Source: Antilocapra americana
Taxonomy: Eukaryota; Chordata; Mammalia; Artiodactyla; Antilocapridae
DNA: 64,000 bases
Direction of reading: 5' to 3'
NCBI GenBank assembly: GCA_007570785.1
Contig: ML660211.1
Location: forward strand, 4,657,177 to 4,721,176
Numbering within the stretch: the stretch's first letter is position 1; every line of letters begins with the position of its first letter. This document shows, piece by piece, positions 55,500-64,000 of the stretch. The position numbers and the translations under genes are program-made. Below the pieces are notes generated by a model, which was not told where the DNA came from, did no database searches, and saw nothing but the letters and a program-made list of their open reading frames with translations.

Positions 55500-56600
55500 C
55501 AAGTTGGTGGAGGGGAGGTGTGCGTCTAACAGTCTCGCCCGGCCAAAGGCTCTTTCGCCGGGTGGGGTAGCAACAGGCGACTCGCCCGGAGGTTTCTCTG
55601 CAGCTCGTGGCAACGCCTAAGCTACCTGGGCTCCGGGGGCGCGGAGTTCACAGTGCTGGGTGAACCAGGCTGCCGGGGCTGGGCGACGGGAGTGGGGACG
55701 ACTCGCCCGGGTGCGGACAGTACCCCGCGCCCCGCCCGCCCCGCAGGCGCAGGCTCGGCTCTCGGCCCCTGCGGCGAACGTGCGCCCGGCGCGGGCATCG
55801 CAGCCCCGGAGAGGGGCGCGCGCCAGGGGTGCCTACTTACTTCCCGCTCCATTTCCAGCTTTCCTCCCGCCGATTTTGAGCAAAACCGCTTTTCTGTGCG
55901 AGAGGCCAGATTTGGTATAAGAATTCCTCATCCGCTCCCATCTGCCTTTCTATTTATTTATTTATTATTATTATTATTATTTTTTTTGATGAGCTGTGAC
56001 TAAGATTAAGACTTGACGGTTCTCCAGCATGCCTGCCTCAAAAAAAAAAAAAAAAAAAAAAAAGGCGCCGTCTGCATCGGTCCGCTGAGCTGGGTTTAGA
56101 AGAGCTAGCTGACTTCTCGGGCTCTGTGGGAAAGTGTGGCTGACCGTCACACCCTCTCCTGTTTCGCCAACTCGCAGGGATCTGGCAGGCGGTGGGGTGG
56201 AGGAAAGGAGTTGGATGTCAACTTGGAGCCAGAGGTTGGAATGGAAGTGCAAAGCGAACCGTAGGGACTGGGAGTCTTTCAGCTTCTATTACCCCCACTT
56301 GCGAGTTACGATTTTCTGTTTCTGTCCCCCTTTCCTGGAGGTGGGGCGCGAGGTAGGAGGGTCCAGGCTGGGCGCGCTCCCCTCCGGCGTCCACCCGAGA
56401 GGGGGTGGTGCTTCCCGGCCGCTGGAGAAGCTGTTTCTGCAGCCGAGCGAGCGGTGGCTGAGAGTTGAAGTCTCCGATGGCTGTTTTCCTAGTCCCCAAG
56501 AGTTGAGCCCAGAGAGCCTTCTGCTTTGCACCAGGTCAGGAACGTGAGCAGCCCTTTAGGGCAGGGACCTCCCTCGGACGGGAATCCGACTAGGAAACGC
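55500..56600. promoter_or_regulatory. CpG island 2, probable promoter/5' exon region
   Basis: Very CpG-dense core at 55540-55860 (runs such as CCCCGCGCCCCGCCCGCCCC) and a second dense part at 56340-56470, separated by T-, TTA- and A-rich tracts (55947-55987; A24 at 56040-56063). On the minus strand an ATG at 55852 in strong context (GGAAATGG) is followed after four codons (MERE) by a consensus donor GAA/GTAAGTAGG (GTAAGT at 55840-55835). On the plus strand the same place is an acceptor-like 'cttcccgctccatttccag'. Direction is therefore unresolved. Confidence 0.75.
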
Positions 56601-56760
56601 AGGGGAGGCTGTTACCTCCGAGGATAAAATGCATGTTTCCAGCTGTGTGAGATGCCCACCCGAGGCTTGAAAAGGCGAAGAGGTGACTGGGGTGCGAAAT
56701 AACTCTACTATTGCTTACAAATAGTCTAGCCAGTCAAATATAAGCAAAGAAGAAAGCACC

Positions 56761-56864
56761 AGTGTCTAAAATTGTCACAGCAGCTTCGAAGACAGATGAT
56801 TCAGATTTGGGGGACTTTTTGTCTTTTGCGTGCCAATTAGATTTATCATCATGCAGTTAAGCAG
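56761..56864 (+). other. Candidate first coding exon end with splice donor
   Basis: ATCATCATGCAGTTAAGCAG is followed by GTAAGAAC at 56865, a strong plus-strand donor. An in-frame TGA upstream would make this ATG (56851) a start, giving MQLS and a split codon before the intron. The sequence is 250 bp right of CpG island 2. There is no protein evidence; it may equally be a non-coding exon or chance. Confidence 0.3.
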
Positions 56865-56869
56865 GTAAG

Positions 56870-59800
56870 AACTGAATGTCTATATTTTATTGACAATGAG
56901 ATAACCTGTGTATGACCCCTCCCGTGGCAATTGTTTCCCCCTGTTCGAGGCTATGGGTTATATGTATTTTCAAATGGGTCTGCTATGATGCGTAACTTCG
57001 TAATATTTGCATTCATGAGCCGTTTAAATCCATTTAAATGTTTAACATGCATTCATTTGAGTTTTCAAGGTACATATACTTAAATGTCTAACAATGTTGC
57101 AGAAATCATAAACTGGGCCGAGGTGAGAGGAACAAATGGAGAGGGTAGACGTTAGAGGAAGGAATGTAGAACCCAAATGAAGGAAGTAAGGAAGTAGTTG
57201 CAGAAATGCCTTAAAACTGCTTCTTGTTAAGGTCACAGACCTGAATACATAAAGGACAGCTGGAGAACTATTCAGGGCATCTTCAAATAGCAATTTAATT
57301 CTGACTACTTGAGAGAAATTTTTTGGGGGTATTTTCATGTAATTTTCTTAATTAAAAAAAATCTTTCGAGTAGAAATGTGTTGGGTTGTCAAACACGGTG
57401 AGAAAAGAGCTTGCCCTAAGGTAAGTTATGTTTGACCCAAGTACAGAAATCTTTGGGCTTAGGAGACCAGTTGAAAACATACAAATACAATATAAACAAT
57501 TTTTTCCATTATGAAAAATCTCCCATAAATAAGACTTTTAAAATTTCTAGTTTTGTAGATGTATAATGTTACCAGCTAATAGATTTCTTTCACTCTCAGA
57601 TTTAACAACAACCCCCCCAAAAAAACCTCAATTAAAATGCTAAAACTCTATCTGAAAAAGTTCTGTTATTATCATTGATATTGTTTTGTTATGTTATGCT
57701 AATATGTTTAAGGAGTCTGGAGTCCCCACACAGTGAAGCAAAAAGAAATATTAATAAGGTACAATCCTAAAACTGTTCCATTTATTTCTAACAGTTTTTC
57801 TCCTCTAAGAAATTGTATTCTTTAAGATTTTTCTCTGGAAATATTTTAAGTGCATACATTTATTGATGTAGATCTCTGATCAATAATTTTCTGCATGTAA
57901 GGCTCACTGATAACATATTGAAGACATCTGAAAGATAATTGCAACTTTGGGTCATAAAATTGCGAAGTTATAGTGCTTTTCTTAGTTTGATGCAAGAGGT
58001 AGTTTTACTCCACTGGAAAAAGTAATTTATCAATGAATTCCACTTCCTTAGTTCTTTTGCATTTTAACCTCTGGAGTTCTACTGTAGTGAACATGACATT
58101 ATTATATATTATACTACATATGTATGTCCACTTTTGGGTGAGTGAAGAGGCATTTATTTTAAATTACATTGATCTAATAGTGTTTTAAAAGAAAATAAGC
58201 ATGATACTATATGATTGATTTCACTTATTTAATCAGATAACGTGTCATTTCAGTTTCTCATGAGATATTTTCTCTTAATAAACTCAACATTGTAATGGAA
58301 ATGTACATTTTTATAAAATATAATACATTTTGATTTTACTCATGCTGAATGACTGGTATGTAATGGTCAGGTAAATCAAACCTAAGTAGGATGAAACCAT
58401 TGGGATTCTAAGAGTGTCTGTGTGCATGTGTGTGTGGATCATACACATACATGCATATATGAAATTAGCCTTACTCCTAGGTTTGTGTGTTCTTAAAATA
58501 AAACAGACTTTCTTTTCAAGATAGTGCCTTTGTGTTTTTCTCTCTACAAGTGCAAAGAGCTCAATTGGTAGAACTTCAAAACTTTGATGCTTTCTTATCA
58601 ACCTATGCTTCAGTTTCCTATGTTACTTGTTACTTTGATTTTTTTCATATTATCCACAAAACGAGTAATTACTGACCAGAGTAAGTGTCTAAAATTTAAA
58701 TCATTTAGAAAATTGGATATCAGAAGCTCAAAGTTCAGACACAAAGAGAAATGTAATGATTATCTGTGTCAACTTTTGAACAAATATCATTTATTAAAAA
58801 ATATCTGAAAGGTATTTGTATATTATGACTATGACTTATGACTAATGAAGTCTTCTAACACTTTTCTTTTTACCTCTAGTAGTGGGTCATTGTGAAAAGT
58901 AGAGAGAGATGGATCTGAGATTCCTTCCTAAATTTTATTTTTAGTCCCGCCTCACTAATGGGAACCTAGCAAGATTTCTGTCTATTCTTTACACTCCTTA
59001 TCTCTCACATAGTTGAAAACACCAGAGTGTTGTTGTAGAAAAAAATGACCCTAAATAAGGATGCTTTAAAAAGATAAATGTTGTGGAGACAATGTATATT
59101 TTGAAAAAGGTATCATTTGCATTTGATATTTTTTTGGTTTGTATCCTGAATAAAACTCTCCATGAAAGAAGTAATGTTGACTCAACTTTATATATATATT
59201 ATATATATATATACATATAGTATAATAATATATATATATTATTACCAAATATTCTTGGTTTGTTTTTATGGTGTCTAATGAGTTTACATAATGTTTCTTT
59301 TATTTTGATATCGTATAGCTTAGAAAGAGAAAAGCTTACTCCTTAAGACACGTTAGTTCTTACTTACATTATATTTACCATAACTTTAATCCTGACTGTC
59401 CTGGGAGAAGAGTTACTTTTACAAAAATAATTGTTCTTGACTGGCTTTTCACTGTCATTTAGTGAAAGTCTGATTTCTTAGCAGATTTATATTATTAACT
59501 TGTTGATTTCTCTCAGTTTAATTGAAAGCAAGATCAAAATATTCTCATACAGCAACTTTCATAATGAATAAACTTGAGAAAATCAGATTGGTAATTTCTA
59601 TCATTTATCAACTCACATTCAGCTTACCAGAATTAATTAGGTGACATCTAGCATGGTTGGTGTTTTAATTTAGCAATTACTTGGAAAATTTCATTTAGAC
59701 ATTTGGTAGTATAACGCTGACCAGAGTTACATGTGCTGCTATTTAGTTTTATTATTTTAATGTTTACAATTCATGAGTTCTAAAGGAGAGCAAAAGAAAA

Positions 59801-62800
59801 AAGAAATGTGCTTAATATCATTGATTGCTAATGGATGGTCTTGATTCTTAAAAGGGTGGTGTAAAGATATTTCTTCTACTCTATAAAAGAGTAAAAGATG
59901 CTCTGAAGATGAAATTTAATCATGAACATTAATGGCCTTTTTACTGAAAATATATCTAGAAGTTCTGATCCAGCTTTTTTTTCTTTGTTAGCAATATCAA
60001 ATAGCCACTCTAAGCGTTTTATACTGGTCATCAAATATCCTCATCAATAACATTTTAAAGCTTTTATCGCTATCATTTCAAGGATATTTGATGGGTTGTT
60101 AAGAATATTTATATCCAATTACTTATTTGCAGACCTATCCAGTTACAAAGTTTCCGTAGATAACTATTTCATAAGCTATGAATTAGCTCTTCTATACTTA
60201 TGTTTGAAATAAAGTATTCATGCAAACAGTTCTGGGATGTTTCTCAATTTAATATTCAAAGTAGCAAATCATGAATAACTAGTAGATGCTCTAATTGAAA
60301 TAAACACAGTGATAATTTTCTAACCAGTTTCTTTTCCCTCAAAGATTAAAAGATATAGCTAATATATCTTTTAGTGAGCTGAGTGGATTGCTGGTATTTT
60401 ATCTTAATGTATATAATTGTGTTAATTTTTAATTGTTTAATTTTAACCAAGAAAGCATAAATTTCACAGATGTGAAAATATGACATGCAACCTAGTAAAT
60501 TAGGACATCTTATAGAGACTTTTTCTTCCATATTCAGTTATTTCTTAAAATTTATAATTTCTCACATTTTTAGTTTTTTAAGTTTAGAGTTACAAATGGC
60601 AGTTTTCCTCAATGTAGCGTATATTAACTTATATTTTAGGAGCATTTGTATTACTGCATAAACCCTAATTTTCTCAGATGTGGATGACTTTAAAAGCACC
60701 CAAGGCATAACAAATTTGTTTTAATAGCTAATAAAGAAACTACCATGTTACGGTTCCAGCAAATTAAATCTATAAAATACACATTTATTGATTAAATTAA
60801 TAAATATGTTAACATTACATTCAAAAGTATTGTAGTTCTCTGCTACATAAGAATTATTGTCTCATAATGGTGTGTTTCATTTAAATTCCATTACAGATTT
60901 ATTGTGAAAGAATACTTATAGTTAGACTTTTTCTTCCTGATTTCTGTATCAGCCAACCTCATCGGGATTGAGCTGTTTTTTATTAACTTTTCTGGAGTCT
61001 TGCATTTTGTTAATTTTAAAAGCTATCTCTAGAATATTGCACCATTAAAAAACAATCTAGCCTTGGGAAGACCAGAATTGAGTAAGCATGCATTTTAGCT
61101 TTTCAGTGTCCATAGTGACCTACTACTTCATAGTTTCATTAAACACTCTCACAACTTAAATATATGATCTTTGAAACATTTCATACTGTGTTCTCAAAAA
61201 TAAGCCAGTTTGGGATAGTGATTACATCAAATCAAGGAGTAAATTTAAATGGGTTCACTCAAGTATCAAAATACAAAATCACATATTTATCCAGGTTGCT
61301 TATCATGAGTTCTTTGTAATATCTTTGATATGCATGCACTTCTAAGATACAAGTATTTGTAACTGCTTTTAGATATGCAGTTTAATACTGTGTGTAGAAG
61401 CTCCTTCTGAGTTTGCCAAAGTAAATATAGAACAAAAGTTAATTCAATCACTGAGTTTCCCAGATAGATAATATATTTAACTGGCTTTCCTATCTTTGTG
61501 TGGCAATATTTCTAATGGTTTTAAAAAATCAGCCCTGTAAATGTATGTACAGAGATGGTGGAATAGTCTTTTTCAGAAGTGAACACCTCAAATAGTAATG
61601 AACAAAATCTATTCAGAAGAAGATCATTAAAGATTGAATAAATCACACAATAGAGTTGTAAAAAAATACTCCTTTAAGCTAATTAACCCATACTTTTCTC
61701 AACATTTTCTTATATATCACCAAATATATTAATATACAGACCAAGTCTAGCTTACTCAAAATATTTAAATTGAGTGGCTTCCTTTGAATTTACAATGAGA
61801 ATTTCTGATTATTCATTCAGGCCTGTCACCAGAATACAAAGTTTCAATACATTATATACATGTGATAAAAATATTTTCAAGATTATACTATTGAATAATG
61901 TAGAATAAGACTAGATTCCAAAATTGAAGAATCTAGAATAAAAATGAATTGCCAATGATCGTTTAACAACAGTGACAGATTAGAAAGTATATTTTCTGTG
62001 TTTAGTACTAATTTCACTCCAAATGAGGTTTTTAACCAACTTGTTAATTAGAGTTCAAAACCTGTCTTGAGTGAGCAATTTTTGATAGGATATGCATTTT
62101 TTTGATTTGTAAGTTATCCTCTGTTCCACTTTTGAAATTTTCCCAATCACTCAAAAGCAACACTTTTCATTTTTTTTTTGAAATGTGAACCAAGAGAAAT
62201 GAATCCACTCTTCGCTGTGAATTGAAACTTAAAATTCATAGCTAAGAAAAACAACCCTGAGCACTTTCTTAAGAAGCACAAAGTTATTCTTGAATCCTCT
62301 TTTTTGACTAAAGTACTTATTTTCAGCATCTTCTCACCTCTGCGTGGAACTTCTAGTCTTACATCACTCCTCCCCAACATACACAGTTTTGGAACACCTT
62401 TTCTGCTTCTTTGAGAACTTGTAGATCAAGGACAGATTGTTTTAAATGTAGAGCTTTCTTTATATTTCAGCTAAAAGAATAACACCAATTATGTTTGAAT
62501 AGTGAGGTAACTGTGGAGAAAACTAACTTGCAGCATCCATGTTTCCTCTTAGAGTGAACTCTAACAGGTTTTCATGTGTCTCTTCCATCCGTCCATGGAA
62601 TGTGGACACTTAAACACATCTCTTATTTGACCAATTTAAAAGACAAAACAACAAATTACAATCTTATGAAGGGAGGCCAGGAAGATAAGAAAGATCACTC
62701 ATGTTATTAGAACTTTTTCAACCTATCCTTGACAGTGCCTTTTTAAGGAAATCACTTCTGATTTAGAGTAAAAACAGCAACTCCAACATAAATTGTGATT

Positions 62801-63150
62801 AACTATTAACTATATTCCTTTCTCATCAATAACATTGAATCAGTAAGGTAAACCAAAGTTTAGTCTAGGGTTGCATGATTCTTTCATTATAAAATGATAA
62901 CAATTTGACTTACTTTACTGTCTTTTAGATATAGATTTGCAAAGGTCTGAGCGGAAGATAACAATTTATTTGCTCAGCATTGAAACTGGACAGTTATTAA
63001 CTATTTATAATAGTTAATAAAACTATTAATAAAAAATTATTAATTTTTTCTATTACCAGATTTTGGTTTCAGATAAGTCCTGCAATATTGATTCCTATGT
63101 TTATTAAATAGAAGGTATTCCTGGCCAGTTCAGACAGTATGATTTTAAAA
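56870..63150. other. Repeat-poor AT-rich block
   Basis: No Bov-tA, BOV-A2, BovB, CHR or L1 end is recognised over about 6.3 kb. No gene-like open frame exceeds 100 codons. Probable first intron or regulatory flank of the CpG-island gene. A (TA)n tract lies at 59188-59242 and a short TG tract near 58412-58437. Confidence 0.55.
59188..59242. repeat. (TA)n-rich tract
   Basis: Interrupted TA repeat, about 55 bp, able to form cruciform or melted DNA. Confidence 0.9.
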
Positions 63151-63154
63151 ATTC

Positions 63155-63268
63155 CTGGGACTTCCTTGGTCCAGTGGTTAAGACTTGACCTTCCAGTGTA
63201 GTGGATGTGGGTTCTATCTCTGGTCAAGGAGCTAGTATCCCACATGCTTGGTGGCCAAAAAAACAAAC
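63155..63268 (+). mobile_element. CHR-type SINE
   Basis: GGGACTTCCTTGGTCCAGTG, 'gtggatgtgggttctatctc', TGGTGGCCAAAAAAACAAAC: head, B-box-like part and A-rich tail. Confidence 0.85.
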
Positions 63269-63269
63269 C

Positions 63270-63828
63270 ATAAAGAGGCAAAATTGTAACAAATGCAATA
63301 AAGACTTTAAATTACCTCTAGCATGTACATGATATGCAAGGTATTTGCTTATATTCAACAGTTTCTATGTATCAGATACAGTAATGCCCCATTTATTCTT
63401 TCTTATAAAATTCTTCAAAACCTGGCTGGCTCTTTTTATATAAAAACTTTTTAATAATATGGATTTCTTTTAAAAATAGATTTACTTTACTTTTCATTTT
63501 AAACTTAGTATCTTAAGTTCTTTATATCTCCCTGAACGTGGAGACAGTTTGAGCTATTTTAGCAGTTAAAATAATTTATTGCCAAGAGTGGTCCTTGAAA
63601 ATACCAAATGTTTTCACAATTCTGTATTGGGCAATGATGGGGAAAGCAGGTGTTCATATTTAGAAAAAAGCTTAGTTACACAGGCTGGATTATGTTGCCA
63701 ACACCAGGCACTGTAAGGATAGTTACCATATGCAAACATAGACCATCCCAGCATTTCTGGTAAAGTAGGTAAGCAAAAGTCCATTGCTGAAGACTCCTTC
63801 TTTAATTAGAAATGCCCAGAGTTCTGAA
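63270..63828. other. Unassigned AT-rich DNA
   Basis: No feature recognised. Confidence 0.5.
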
Positions 63829-63830
63829 TT

Positions 63831-63963
63831 ACAAAGGGAATGGCAACCCTCTTCAGTATTCTTTCCTGGGAAATCCCATGGACAAGAGGAGCCTGGCAGG
63901 CAACATAGTTCACGGAGTCACAAAAGTGTTGGGCCCAACTTAGTGACTAAACAACAGCAACAC
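63831..63963 (+). mobile_element. Bov-A SINE body, 5'-truncated
   Basis: AAAGGGAATGGCAACCCTCT, 'ttcctgggaaatcccatgga', AGGAGCCTGGCAGGCAACAT, then TTAGTGACTAAACAACAGCA. The tRNA-like head is absent. Confidence 0.88.
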
Positions 63964-64000
63964 AAGGGTTCTGACACTATTTATTAGATGGTAGTTCAGA

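Noticed and set aside
55653..56003. Plus-strand open frames of 86-116 codons in CpG island 2
   Set aside because: Composition-driven; the C-terminus is a translated TTA/T-run. Overlapping frames on both strands are equally open.
56040..56063. A24 run as a retrotransposon tail
   Set aside because: No SINE, LINE or processed-transcript body precedes it on the plus strand, and no TSD was found. Probably a simple A-run.
1..64000. CRISPR arrays, operons, prokaryotic features
   Set aside because: The repeat content is that of a mammalian (ruminant) nuclear genome; direct repeats seen are TSDs, microsatellites or transposon copies.

Overview
This window is nuclear DNA from a ruminant, almost certainly a bovid. 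The evidence is the repeat content: many BovB (RTE-type) LINE copies, Bov-tA and BOV-A2 SINEs, CHR-type tRNA-derived SINEs and ruminant-type L1 3' ends, in AT-rich intergenic sequence. I find no intact host protein-coding gene, rRNA, tRNA gene or CRISPR array. Repeat names come from recognising consensus segments by eye; no alignment was run, so boundaries are approximate (about 10-30 bp) unless target-site duplications (TSDs) fix them.

Layout. 1-14 kb: a CHR SINE tail, an L1 end split by a Bov-tA, a three-level BovB/BovB/L1 nest (3.2-5.0 kb), old L1 debris, then a BovB block at 10.5-13.0 kb split by a 0.9 kb L1. 14-19.5 kb: BOV-A2, then a decayed minus-strand endogenous retrovirus with two 663 bp LTRs, each followed by a primer-binding site. 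20-32 kb: more BovB, including a foldback pair at 22.9-23.9 kb and the longest copy (27.8-29.8 kb, broken reverse transcriptase), an old L1 at 24.2-25.6 kb, and a 400 bp assembly gap inside an L1 that looks like a 3' transduction. 32-46 kb: SINEs, a MaLR-type LTR split by a CHR SINE, two BovB copies and an old L1. 46-51 kb: sparse AT-rich DNA with one solo LTR.

51.4-57 kb differs. It holds a perfect CRE palindrome, two GC- and CpG-rich islands (about 52.25-53.1 and 55.5-56.6 kb), a short GCC repeat and several consensus splice donors on both strands. This is most simply the promoter and 5' exon region of a gene (perhaps with divergent transcription) whose body lies mainly outside the window; I cannot name it. 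From 57 to 63.1 kb I recognise no young transposable element, which contrasts with the left 45 kb and fits sequence held repeat-poor near a regulated promoter.

Most of the information here is evolutionary: which elements inserted into which, on which strand, with which TSDs. Functional interest centres on the CpG-island region and the quiet block to its right.
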